Below, piece after piece: positions 14,961 to 22,941 of a DNA stretch of 23,617 nt (positions are counted from its first letter, which is position 1; every line of letters starts with the position of its first letter). The stretch lies in assembly GCF_035304305.1 (NCBI RefSeq), contig NZ_DATGQG010000151.1, forward strand, positions 1-23,617, read 5' to 3'. Below the pieces are notes generated by a model that ran no database searches, was not told where the DNA came from, and saw only the letters and a program-made list of their open reading frames with translations. The translations under genes were made by a program, and so were the position numbers. This DNA comes from Ferrovibrio sp035304305. Its GTDB lineage: Bacteria; Pseudomonadota; Alphaproteobacteria; Ferrovibrionales; Ferrovibrionaceae.

Positions 14961-15412
14961 TGTCCGCCCAGACCATCATTCGCAAGGCCGAGCCCGGCGA
15001 TCTCGATGCGCTGGTTGCCCTGGAAAACCGCTGCTTCGACGGCGACCGCATGTCGCGGCGCAGCTATGCCGCAGCCCTGCGGAACCCCCGCGCCTCGCTT
15101 CTGGTTGCCATGGCAGGGATGCGGCTGGTCGGATCCGCCGTCGTGCTGCGGCGCAGCGACAGTCCCGCGGCACGCCTCTATTCCGTTGCCGTCGATCCCA
15201 CCCTGCGTGGTCGTGGCCTCGGCGCCAGGCTGCTGGCGGAAGCCGAGCAGGCCGCCCGGAACAGCGGCGCCGCATCACTGCGTCTGGAAGTGAAGGATCG
15301 GAACCGGACGGCCCTCGCCCTGTATGGCAAAAGCGGCTATGGAATCATCGGCCGCATCGCGCAATACTATGCCGATGGTTCGGACGCCCTGCGACTCGAG
15401 AAGCCGCTGTAG
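14960..15412 (+). CDS. GNAT family N-acetyltransferase, RimI-like
   Basis: A 150-residue acyl-CoA-dependent acetyltransferase. The acetyl-CoA pyrophosphate loop is RGRGLGARLL (residues 83-92, R-x-x-G-L-G), preceded by the beta-4 strand ARLYSVAVDP and followed by ALALYGKSGYGIIGRIAQYY and a YYADGSDALRL ending, a pattern I associate with RimI-like enzymes. Its start overlaps the MBL gene stop by one base (TGATG), and the RimK-like ligase follows after 52 bases. GNATs beside RLAN-ATP-grasp ligases, in some genomes fused to a papain/C39-like peptidase, are described as a predicted peptide-modifying module. Here no peptidase domain is attached. The substrate is unknown; an amine made by, or fed to, the ligase is an inference. 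Confidence 0.88.
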   Translation: MSAQTIIRKAEPGDLDALVALENRCFDGDRMSRRSYAAALRNPRASLLVAMAGMRLVGSAVVLRRSDSPAARLYSVAVDPTLRGRGLGARLLAEAEQAARNSGAASLRLEVKDRNRTALALYGKSGYGIIGRIAQYYADGSDALRLEKPL

Positions 15413-15464
15413 CCGGGCCTGAGCCGAGCCATTTCACACACCGGGAGTCCTGCGTCCCGCCGTC

Positions 15465-17189
15465 ATGCATATCATCATCGTCGAACGCAAGACTCACTTC
15501 CGCTACCGCAATCCGGGCTGTCTGGTCCTGAACAACCGGGAGTTCATCACGCGGCCTGATCTCGTCCAGGACAAGCGCGCGAAGATCATCAACCTGAGCA
15601 AGGATTATTCCTATCTCGGGTATGGGTATTACTGCTCGCTGCTCGCGGAGGCGCGCAGCCAGAAAGTAATCCCCTCGGTCAAGACGATCCTCGAACTGCG
15701 CGAGCGCAGCATCTACAGCCATGCCCTGCCGGAGCTTGACGAGCTGCTGCGTCAGCAGGTCAAGAAGCTGGTCATGCTGCCGACTGCGCCGTTCACCATG
15801 CACGTCTTTTTCGGCCGCACCGACGACCTGCGCTTCCCCGACCTGGCGCGGCGCGTCTTCGACGAATTCCGCGCTCCGATGCTGAAGCTCAGCATCTCGC
15901 CCGAGGACGGCTGGCATATCGCCTCGATCCGGCCGATGTCGCTGAGCGACCTCAAGCCGGAGCAGGAGGAATTCTTCGAGCACGCGCTGGAATCCTACAC
16001 CCGATCCAGCTGGCGCACGCCGAAGGCCAAGCCGGCCGCCAAGTACAGCCTTGCCATCCTGCATAACCCGGCCGAGGCGCTGCCGCCGTCCGACCGCCGC
16101 ACCCTGCAGAAGTTCATCCGCATCGGCGAGCAGATGGGCGTCGAGGTCGAGCTGATCGAGAAAAAGCATTATTCCGAGCTCGCCGAGTACGACGCGCTGT
16201 TCATCCGCGAGACCACGGCGCTGGACCACCACACCTACCGTTTCGCCAAGAAGGCGGAGAACGAAGGCATGGCGGTGATCGACGACCCGACCTCGATCCT
16301 GCGCTGCACGAACAAGGTATACCTCGCCGAACTGCTCAAGGCGAACAAGATCCCGACGCCCAAGACCGTGGTGCTCGACAACCGCGGCATCGAGGCGATC
16401 GAGCAGGAGATTCCCTATCCGATCATCCTGAAAATCCCCGACGGATCCTTTTCGCGCGGCATCGTGAAAGTGGAGAACCGGCAGCAGCTCGCCGATGCCG
16501 CTGCCCGCCTCCTGCGCGAATCCGACGTCATCCTGGCGCAGGAATATCTCTATACCGATTTCGACTGGCGCATCGGCATCCTGCGCGGCCAGCCGATCTA
16601 TGCCTGCCAGTATTTCATGTCGCGCGGCCACTGGCAGGTGGTGAAGCATGGCGATGGTGGGCGGTTCACCGAAGGTGGCTTCCGCACGCTGCCGATCGAG
16701 GAAGCGCCGTCTGACGTGGTCAGCCTGGCGCTCAAGGCGGCCAACCTGATCGGCAACGGACTCTACGGCGTCGACCTGAAGCAGACCGACAAGGGCGTCG
16801 TCGTCATCGAGGTCAACGACAATCCGTCCATCAACCAAGGCGAGGAAGACGGCATCCTGAAGGACGAACTCTATCGTCGCATCATCCAGGAATTCATCCG
16901 CCGCCTGGAAGAGCGGCCCGGTACTCCCGATGCCACGCCGGCGGCCAGCATCGTCCCGCCGGCCGCCGCGTCCGTCACATCCGGCGCAGCGGCCACGCCA
17001 CCGTCTCCGGCGCAGATCGCAGCACAGGTCGCCGCGAAGGTGTCTGCGGAGATCGCCGCCAAGATCGCGGCTGAAGTCTCGAGCCAGGTCGCTCAGGCCA
17101 TGCTCGGCGCCACCCGACCACAGCTCGTCTCGCAGAGCGAATCGCCCCCTTCTGTGCCACCGCTGAGCCTGCCCTTCACACAGAAGTAA
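15465..17189 (+). CDS. RimK-like ATP-grasp ligase with N-terminal RLAN domain and repetitive C-terminal helix
   Basis: A 574-residue amide-bond ligase that would activate a carboxylate with ATP and join it to an amine. Residues about 1-180 match the RimK-like ATP-grasp N-terminal (RLAN) domain: MHIIIVERK, then KIINLSKDYSYLGYGYYCSL and LLAEARSQKVIPSV. The ATP-grasp part is about 195-482: PTSILRCTNKVYLAELL (275-291), IILKIPDGSFSRGIVKV (320-336) with ATP-binding lysine and glycine loop, AQEYLYTDFDWRIGIL (358-373) and the magnesium site VVIEVNDNPSIN (446-457). The family normally ends near here. This protein adds about 90 residues rich in Pro, Ala and Ser, with a helix (516-546) having Ile/Val/Met at exactly every fourth position. 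The start has only a weak ribosome site. It is the last gene of the trp-mo run. Substrate unknown. Confidence 0.9.
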   Translation: MHIIIVERKTHFRYRNPGCLVLNNREFITRPDLVQDKRAKIINLSKDYSYLGYGYYCSLLAEARSQKVIPSVKTILELRERSIYSHALPELDELLRQQVKKLVMLPTAPFTMHVFFGRTDDLRFPDLARRVFDEFRAPMLKLSISPEDGWHIASIRPMSLSDLKPEQEEFFEHALESYTRSSWRTPKAKPAAKYSLAILHNPAEALPPSDRRTLQKFIRIGEQMGVEVELIEKKHYSELAEYDALFIRETTALDHHTYRFAKKAENEGMAVIDDPTSILRCTNKVYLAELLKANKIPTPKTVVLDNRGIEAIEQEIPYPIILKIPDGSFSRGIVKVENRQQLADAAARLLRESDVILAQEYLYTDFDWRIGILRGQPIYACQYFMSRGHWQVVKHGDGGRFTEGGFRTLPIEEAPSDVVSLALKAANLIGNGLYGVDLKQTDKGVVVIEVNDNPSINQGEEDGILKDELYRRIIQEFIRRLEERPGTPDATPAASIVPPAAASVTSGAAATPPSPAQIAAQVAAKVSAEIAAKIAAEVSSQVAQAMLGATRPQLVSQSESPPSVPPLSLPFTQK

Positions 17190-17227
17190 ACTATCCTCGC
17201 AGGGAAGCTCCGCACCCAGAGTTGTTC

Positions 17228-17256
17228 TTGTTCCCCGTTATCCAATCAACTAGTAT
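17228..17256 (+). promoter_or_regulatory. Probable promoter of the TRAP-MFS-ligase operon
   Basis: TTGTTC (17228-17233) and TAGTAT (17251-17256) are separated by 17 bases. This would start transcription about 25 bases before the dctP start at 17289, just ahead of a strong ribosome site (aaggaggaggaa). No clear terminator separates it from the ligase gene upstream, so some read-through is likely. Confidence 0.45.
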
Positions 17257-17288
17257 GGCCCTCAACGACATAAGGAGGAGGAAACATC

Positions 17289-18287
17289 ATGCAGAATAGT
17301 ATTCGCACCGGTCTCGCGGCACTCGTTGCTGTCGGGCTGGCCGGCGCGGCCCAAGCGGCCGACATCAGCCTCAAGGCCTCGCACCAGTTTCCCGGCGGCA
17401 AGGGTGACGTCCGTGACGAAATGGTGCAGATGATCGCCCGCGAGGCGAAGGCCGCGAATGTCGGTCTCGACATCAAGGTCTATCCCGGCGCCAGCCTGGT
17501 GAAGGCGACCGAACAGTGGAACGCGATGATCAAGGGGCAGATCGACATCACGTCCTTCCCGCTTGACTACGCCTCGGGCCAGCATCCGCAGTTCGGCGCC
17601 ACCCTGATGCCCGGCCTGGTCAAGAATCACGATCATGCCAAGCGCATCAACACCTCGCCGTTCATGCAGGACATCAAGAAGATCATCAACGATGCCGGCG
17701 TGATTGTGCTGGCCGATGCCTGGCTGGCCGGTGCCTTCGGCTCTAAGGACAAGTGCATCCTGGAACCGGATGACGCCAAAGGCCTGAAGGTGCGTTCGGC
17801 CGGCGCGACGTTCGCGGAGATGTGGGCCGGTGCCGGCGCCTCGATCGTCTCGATCCCTTCCAACGAAGTCTACAACGCACTGCAGACCGGCGTGGCCGAC
17901 GCAACCGATACCTCGTCGGGCAGCTTCGTCTCCTTCCGTCTGTATGAGCAGATCAAGTGCCTGACCGCGCCGGGCGACAACGCCCTGTGGTTCATGTACG
18001 AACCGGTGCTGATGTCCAAGCGCAGCTTCGACAAGCTGAACGACGCCCAGAAGAAGGCGATCATGGATGCAGCCAAGAAGGCCGAAGACTTCTTCGCGGC
18101 CGAATCCAAGAAGCTGGACGAACAGCTGGTTGCCGCCTTTACCAAGGCGGGCGTCAAGGTCGTCACCATGACCGAAGAGCAGGCCAACAAGTGGCGTGAA
18201 GTCGCCAACAAGAGCTCCTACCGCACCTTTGCCGACAAGGTTCCGGGCGGCAAGGAGATCATCGTGAAGGCTCTGCAGGTCCGCTGA
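17289..18287 (+). CDS. dctP: TRAP transporter solute-binding protein (DctP type)
   Basis: A 332-residue periplasmic protein that captures an organic acid for the DctQM permease. The first 23 residues are a signal peptide (basic start, LAALVAVGLAG, AQA before ADIS). The mature protein shows the DctP pattern: KASHQFPGG, QWNAMIKGQIDITSFP, GLKVRSAGATFAEM with the ligand carboxylate-binding arginine (Arg169), and SNEVYNALQTGVADATDTSS. Two cysteines (156 and 224) could form a disulfide outside the cytoplasm. The ribosome site is very strong. It is the first gene of the operon. The acid bound cannot be read from sequence; the ligase downstream suggests one that becomes a CoA thioester. Confidence 0.94.
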   Translation: MQNSIRTGLAALVAVGLAGAAQAADISLKASHQFPGGKGDVRDEMVQMIAREAKAANVGLDIKVYPGASLVKATEQWNAMIKGQIDITSFPLDYASGQHPQFGATLMPGLVKNHDHAKRINTSPFMQDIKKIINDAGVIVLADAWLAGAFGSKDKCILEPDDAKGLKVRSAGATFAEMWAGAGASIVSIPSNEVYNALQTGVADATDTSSGSFVSFRLYEQIKCLTAPGDNALWFMYEPVLMSKRSFDKLNDAQKKAIMDAAKKAEDFFAAESKKLDEQLVAAFTKAGVKVVTMTEEQANKWREVANKSSYRTFADKVPGGKEIIVKALQVR

Positions 18288-18303
18288 GGAACCTGAAGCA
18301 GTC

Positions 18304-18822
18304 ATGGAGCGTTTTGCAGCCCTGATCCGGTTGCTGTCGCGGATCAGCGGGGTGTTCGCCACCCTGCTGATCATCCTCAGCATCATTGTCGTCTGTCAGA
18401 TGATCTTCCAGCGCGTCGTGCTGGGCCAGTCGACCATCTGGCAGACCGAGTTCGTTACCTTCGCGCTGATCGCCGCCACCTTTGTTGGCGCACCGTATGT
18501 GCTGCTGACACGGGGGCACGTCAACGTCGACCTCGTTCCGCTGATGCTGGGCCACCGTGCCCGGATCGTGGCTGCACTCCTGGCTTCAACACTTGCTCTG
18601 ATCTTCTGCGCTATCGTTCTCTACCAGTCCGTCTTCTGGTGGCACGAGGCCTTCGTCACCGACCGCCTGACCAGCTCGATGTGGCGGGCGCGCGTCTGGA
18701 TACCGTATCTCTCCATTCCGGTCGGGATGGGGCTGATCTCACTGCAATACGTTGTCGATATCTGGGCATTGCTCACAGGACGTGACATGCCGTTCGGCCT
18801 CAAGCCGGAGGAAGGCCTGTGA
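18304..18822 (+). CDS. dctQ: TRAP transporter small permease (DctQ type)
   Basis: A 172-residue inner-membrane subunit with four hydrophobic segments at about 15-37, 47-70, 88-110 and 130-155. The conserved core W-x-x-E-x-x-x-F (IWQTEFVTFALIA) and the loop RGHVNVDLV are typical of DctQ. It pairs with DctM to form the sodium-driven permease. It begins 16 bases after dctP, with GAGGAA as ribosome site, and overlaps the dctM GTG by four bases. Confidence 0.93.
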   Translation: MERFAALIRLLSRISGVFATLLIILSIIVVCQMIFQRVVLGQSTIWQTEFVTFALIAATFVGAPYVLLTRGHVNVDLVPLMLGHRARIVAALLASTLALIFCAIVLYQSVFWWHEAFVTDRLTSSMWRARVWIPYLSIPVGMGLISLQYVVDIWALLTGRDMPFGLKPEEGL

Positions 18823-20129
18823 GCGAATTACAACTGGGCCTGCTGATCTGCGTTGTCACTATCGCAGTCCTTGCCACCGGCATTCCCATCGCTTTCGGTC
18901 TGGGCATTGTTGCCCTGATCTTCCTTGTCGCGATCGAGGGCTGGAGCAGCCTTGATTTCCTCTCGGAAACCCTGTTTGCCGGGCTCGAGGATTTCACCCT
19001 CGTTTCGATCCCGATGTTCATCATCATGGGCGCCGCGGTGGCCTCCTCGCGGGCTGGCGGCGACCTTTACGAAGCCCTGAACCGCTGGCTCAACCGAGTG
19101 CCCGGCTCGCTGGTAATCTCTAATCTGGGCGCCTGCGCGCTGTTCGCCGCCCTCACCGGCTCTTCGCCGGCCACCTGCGCCGCGATCGGCAAGATGGGTA
19201 TTCCCGAGATGCGCAAGCGCGGCTATTCCGCTGAACTTGCAACCGGCGCCATAGCTGCCGGCGGCACGCTGGGCATCCTGATTCCGCCCAGCGTGACGAT
19301 GATTCTCTACGGCATTGCGTCCGAAACCTCGATCGGTAAGCTGTTCCTTGCCGGCGTGTTCCCCGGTCTGCTGCTGACCGGCCTGTTCATGGCCTGGGCT
19401 CTGTTCATCAGCTGGAAAACCGGCGAACGCCCCTCGGATTTCGCCCAGCGCTATTCGCTGAAGGAGAAGATCGAGCTTCTGCCCAGGATCGTGCCATTCC
19501 TGGTGGTCATCGCCGGCGTGGTTTACGCCCTCTATGGCGGCATTGCGACCCCGTCGGAGGCTGCGGGTGTCGGCGCCCTCCTCTGCATCGTCATGGTCAT
19601 CGTGATCTACCAGGTGTGGCGGCCAAAGGATCTCTGGGTGATCCTGCGTGACGGCATGCGCGAGTCCGGCATGATCCTCATGATCATCGCCACATCGATC
19701 CTGTTCGGCTACATGATGGCCAATCTGTATGTCACCCAGTCGATTGCGGAATGGATCGCCGCGCTGGAGATCAATCGCTGGGTGCTGATGCTGCTCATCA
19801 ACATCCTGCTGCTGGTTGCCGGCTGCTTCCTGCCGCCGGCGGCGATCATCCTGATGACAACCCCGATCCTGGCACCGATCATCGCCAATGCCGGCTTTGA
19901 CCCGGTCTGGTTCGGCGTCATTCTCACCATCAACATGGAACTCGGGCTGATCACACCGCCCGTCGGTCTCAACCTGTTCGTCATCAACGGCATTGCCCCG
20001 GATGTCAGGCTGCCCGCCATTCTCAGGGGAGCGGTGCCGTTCATGGGCTGTATGGTGCTGGCGATTGTCCTGATCAGTATCTTTCCGGGGATTGCCACCT
20101 GGCTGCCGGAAGTCCTGATGGGGCAGTAA
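18819..20129 (+). CDS. dctM: TRAP transporter large permease (DctM type)
   Basis: A 436-residue multi-spanning inner-membrane protein of normal DctM length, the transport subunit that moves the acid with sodium. Hallmarks are GIPIAFGLGIVALIF, SIPMFIIMGA, TGSSPATCAAIGKMGIPEM, GGTLGILIPPSVTMILYG, ATPSEAAGVGALLCI and LITPPVGLNLFVINGI. It starts with GTG at 18819, inside the dctQ stop, with GGAGGAAG eight bases or so before it. The MFS gene follows after 10 bases. Confidence 0.95.
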   Translation: MSELQLGLLICVVTIAVLATGIPIAFGLGIVALIFLVAIEGWSSLDFLSETLFAGLEDFTLVSIPMFIIMGAAVASSRAGGDLYEALNRWLNRVPGSLVISNLGACALFAALTGSSPATCAAIGKMGIPEMRKRGYSAELATGAIAAGGTLGILIPPSVTMILYGIASETSIGKLFLAGVFPGLLLTGLFMAWALFISWKTGERPSDFAQRYSLKEKIELLPRIVPFLVVIAGVVYALYGGIATPSEAAGVGALLCIVMVIVIYQVWRPKDLWVILRDGMRESGMILMIIATSILFGYMMANLYVTQSIAEWIAALEINRWVLMLLINILLLVAGCFLPPAAIILMTTPILAPIIANAGFDPVWFGVILTINMELGLITPPVGLNLFVINGIAPDVRLPAILRGAVPFMGCMVLAIVLISIFPGIATWLPEVLMGQ

Positions 20130-20139
20130 CGGAGTTCAT

Positions 20140-21369
20140 ATGCCCGTCGCCTGGCGCATTCTCGTCTGCGCCTGCCTTACCTATGTGATCAGCCAGTTCT
20201 ACCGCTCGGCCAACGCGGTGATCGGGCCGGACCTGATGACCGAGCTTCGGCTCACGCCCGACGATCTCGGCATCCTGACCGGCGCGTTCTTTCTCACCTT
20301 TTCCGTGAGCCAGCTGCCGGTCGGGATCGCACTGGACCGCTGGGGGCCGCGCCGCACGATCCTGACCACGCTGGCGGTGGCACTGGTCGGCGCGCTGGCA
20401 TTCGCCAACGGCCGCAACCTGTTCGAGTTGAGCGTTGCCCGCGTCATCCTGGGCTTCGGCTGCGCGGCCCTGCTGATCGGCCCGCTCGTGCTGTTCTCGC
20501 GCTGGTTTCCCGCCGACCGCTTCGCCCAGATCTCCGGCATCCTGATCGCAGTGGGGAATCTCGGCGTCATTGCCTCGACCGCGCCGCTGGCCTGGTTCTC
20601 CGCAACCTTCGGCTGGCGGGCGGCCTTCTACGTCACGGCGACGATCACCGTGCTGCTGATCGTGATGTCCTTCTTCGTGATCCGCGACCATCCCGATCCG
20701 CAGAAGGCAAAATCCGGGGCGGGCGAAAGCCTGGCCGATGCGCTGCGCGGCGTCGGCACCGTGATCCGGCATCCGGCCTTCCCGTATCTCTTCGTGATCA
20801 TCTTCACCGCCTACGCGACCTTCATCACTATTCTCGGTCTCTGGGGCGGACCGTTCCTACATGACGTGCATGGGCTGGATTCCGCGGCCCGCGGCAACGT
20901 CATGATCTTCATGGCGGTGGGCGCCGCGGCCGGCTACTTCATCTGGGGGCCGCTGGACCGGGTGTTCAACACGCGCAAATGGCTTCTGGCAGCCGGCGTG
21001 GGCGGACAGGTCGTCTGCCTCGCCGTCATCGTCGCCATTCCCGGCCTCAGCCTCCTGAACATCACCATACTGTTCACGCTGCTGGGCATCCTGAACGGCT
21101 GCTCGGTGATGATCTTCGCCCATGCCCGCTCGGTCTTCCCGCCGGAGCTGGTCGGCCGCAGCATGACCACGCTGAATATCGGCACCATGGGCGGCGCAGC
21201 CTTCCAGCAGATCGTCACCGGCTATCTGATGACCTGGCAGACCCCGCCCGGCAGCAGTCCCGACGAAACTGCCTACCGCATCATGTTTGGCCTGCAGGCC
21301 GTCTGGCTTCTGGCAGCCCTGCTGTTCTATCTTCGCACCCCGGACGCCAAACCGAACCAGAGCGCATGA
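20140..21369 (+). CDS. MFS transporter
   Basis: A 409-residue permease with about 12 hydrophobic segments in two halves joined by a charged cytoplasmic loop (RDHPDPQKAKSGAGES). Motif A is seen as GIALDRWGPRRTI (62-74), and GFGCAALLIGPLVLFSRWFP is a typical TM4-5 stretch. It resembles anion- or organic-acid-type MFS carriers, but substrate and direction cannot be read. It follows dctM by 10 bases and overlaps the ligase gene by four (ATGA), so it is an integral member of this operon. Possible roles are a second route for the same acid or export of an intermediate. Confidence 0.92.
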   Translation: MPVAWRILVCACLTYVISQFYRSANAVIGPDLMTELRLTPDDLGILTGAFFLTFSVSQLPVGIALDRWGPRRTILTTLAVALVGALAFANGRNLFELSVARVILGFGCAALLIGPLVLFSRWFPADRFAQISGILIAVGNLGVIASTAPLAWFSATFGWRAAFYVTATITVLLIVMSFFVIRDHPDPQKAKSGAGESLADALRGVGTVIRHPAFPYLFVIIFTAYATFITILGLWGGPFLHDVHGLDSAARGNVMIFMAVGAAAGYFIWGPLDRVFNTRKWLLAAGVGGQVVCLAVIVAIPGLSLLNITILFTLLGILNGCSVMIFAHARSVFPPELVGRSMTTLNIGTMGGAAFQQIVTGYLMTWQTPPGSSPDETAYRIMFGLQAVWLLAALLFYLRTPDAKPNQSA

Positions 21370-22892
21370 CCGACCCCGTTCCTCCCCGTTTCAACATTGC
21401 CCGCTACTGCCTCGCCGGGAATGCCCGCCTGCGGCCAGACAAGACCGCGATGATCCTGGTCGGTGCGGAGAGCGAATTTCGCATGACCTTCGGCGAAGTC
21501 GACCTCGCCGTGCGCCGTCTGGCGGCCGGCCTGCAGAGCCTAGGCCTGCCGCCCGGCAGCCGGATCATGATCCGCATGGCGAACGATGCTGACTATGCGC
21601 TGACCTATTTCGCCACCATGGCGGCCGGCTATGTCGCGCTGCCCTCCAGCGCCCAGCTGACGGCCGCCGAAGCCGCCTTCCTGCTGGAAAATTCCGGCGC
21701 GGCCGCCGTGGCCGCCTCGGCAGAGCTGGCTCGCGACCTGGTGCCGCCGCCGGGCGTTCAGCTGATCGATCCGACGATGCTGCAGCGGCTGAAGCTGTTC
21801 GAGCCGCTGGCCGACTACGCCGATACCGCTGCCGACGATCCGGCCTACCTCGTCTACACTTCTGGCACCACCGGTAAACCGAAGGGCGTGCTGCATGCCC
21901 ACCGCGCCGCCTGGGGCCGCCGCCCGATGCATCAGGGCTGGCTTGGCCTGCAGGAGAGCGACGTGGTGCTGCATGCCGGTGCCTTCAACTGGACCTACAC
22001 TTTGGGCGTCGGGCTGGTCGATCCCTGGGCGGTGGGCGCGACGACGGTGCTCTACAACGGCCCGCGCGACGTGCAGGTCTGGCCCAAGCTGCTGGAGAAG
22101 TACCGCGCCACGATGTTTGCCGCCGTGCCGACACTGTATCGCCAGATCCTCAAATACTGCGACTTCTCGGCCTATGATCTCTCGGCCTTTCGCCATGGCG
22201 CCACCGCCGGCGAAGCGCTGCCGGCCGCCCTGCTGGCCGAATGGCAGGAGCGTACGGGCAAGCCGCTTTACGAGGCGCTTGGCATGTCAGAGATCTCGAC
22301 CTACATCTCCACCGGTCCCGGCATGACGATCAAGCCGGGCAGCCCGGGCAAGCCGCAGCCCGGCCGCAGGGTCGCCATCCTGCCGGTCGACAGCGACAGC
22401 GTCGAGCCGCTGCCGCCCGGAGAAATCGGCCTGCTCGCGGTGCACCGCTCTGATCCGTCGCTGATGCTCGGCTACTGGAAACGGCCCGACGAGGAGGCCC
22501 TCGTCTATCGCGGCGAATGGTTCTACGGCGGCGACCTCGCCAGCATCGATGCCGACGGCTATGTCTGGCATCACGGGCGCAACGACGACATCATGAATGC
22601 GATGGGATATCGCGTCTCGCCGGTCGAGGTCGAGGCGGCGATTGCCCAGCATCCGGCCGTGGCGGAAGTCGCTGTGACCGAGTTGCGGGTCCGCGCTGAC
22701 GTTTCGGTCGTGGCGGCCTTCATTGTCCTCCGCGAGGGCAAGAGCGTCTCCCGCGAGGAGCTGGCCCGCTTCGCGGAAGAGCGCCTGGCTGCCTACAAGG
22801 CGCCGCGGGAATGGCGTTTCGTAACGGCCCTGCCGCGCACGGCCAACGGCAAGGTGCAGCGCAAGAAGCTGGCGGAACTGCCCGCCGGCTGA
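21366..22892 (+). CDS. AMP-forming acyl-CoA ligase, benzoate-CoA ligase-like
   Basis: A 508-residue adenylate-forming enzyme that activates a carboxylic acid to its CoA thioester. Motifs: phosphate loop YTSGTTGKPKG (164-174), HAGAFNWTYTLG of the substrate region (203-214), YEALGMSE (302-309), the ATP-ribose aspartate in YGGD (387-390), the hinge GRNDDIM (404-410), GYRVSPVEVE (414-423) and catalytic Lys496 in RTANGKVQR. The wording of the substrate region and hinge is close to benzoate/aryl-CoA ligases, but the acid is not certain. The frame is open much further upstream inside the MFS gene; ATG at 21366 overlapping the MFS stop gives the correct N-terminus (NIARYCL) and fits the operon. Confidence 0.93.
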   Translation: MTDPVPPRFNIARYCLAGNARLRPDKTAMILVGAESEFRMTFGEVDLAVRRLAAGLQSLGLPPGSRIMIRMANDADYALTYFATMAAGYVALPSSAQLTAAEAAFLLENSGAAAVAASAELARDLVPPPGVQLIDPTMLQRLKLFEPLADYADTAADDPAYLVYTSGTTGKPKGVLHAHRAAWGRRPMHQGWLGLQESDVVLHAGAFNWTYTLGVGLVDPWAVGATTVLYNGPRDVQVWPKLLEKYRATMFAAVPTLYRQILKYCDFSAYDLSAFRHGATAGEALPAALLAEWQERTGKPLYEALGMSEISTYISTGPGMTIKPGSPGKPQPGRRVAILPVDSDSVEPLPPGEIGLLAVHRSDPSLMLGYWKRPDEEALVYRGEWFYGGDLASIDADGYVWHHGRNDDIMNAMGYRVSPVEVEAAIAQHPAVAEVAVTELRVRADVSVVAAFIVLREGKSVSREELARFAEERLAAYKAPREWRFVTALPRTANGKVQRKKLAELPAG

Positions 22893-22910
22893 CTGGCATC
22901 CGGCTTGCAA

Positions 22911-22938
22911 AACCTCACACGGATAATCGTGTGAGGTT
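22911..22938 (+). promoter_or_regulatory. Hairpin sequestering the ribosome binding site of the next gene
   Basis: A perfect 11-bp stem (AACCTCACACG 22911-22921 with its complement 22928-22938) has a 6-base loop, gataat. GAGG (22933-22936), the only Shine-Dalgarno candidate for the ATG at 22942, is inside the stem. No T-run follows, so it is not a good terminator. It could act as a translation gate such as an RNA thermometer or protein-binding site. Confidence 0.6.
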
Positions 22939-22941
22939 CCT

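Noticed and set aside
15345..16838. A 497-codon minus-strand frame opposite the GNAT and ATP-grasp genes
   Set aside because: It is antisense to a clear ATP-grasp ligase; the product is a codon-bias shadow rich in Arg, Val, Asp and Gln with no recognisable motif.
22911..22938. Reading the hairpin as a terminator of the acyl-CoA ligase operon
   Set aside because: No T-run follows, and the stem ends three bases before the next start codon and contains its ribosome site.
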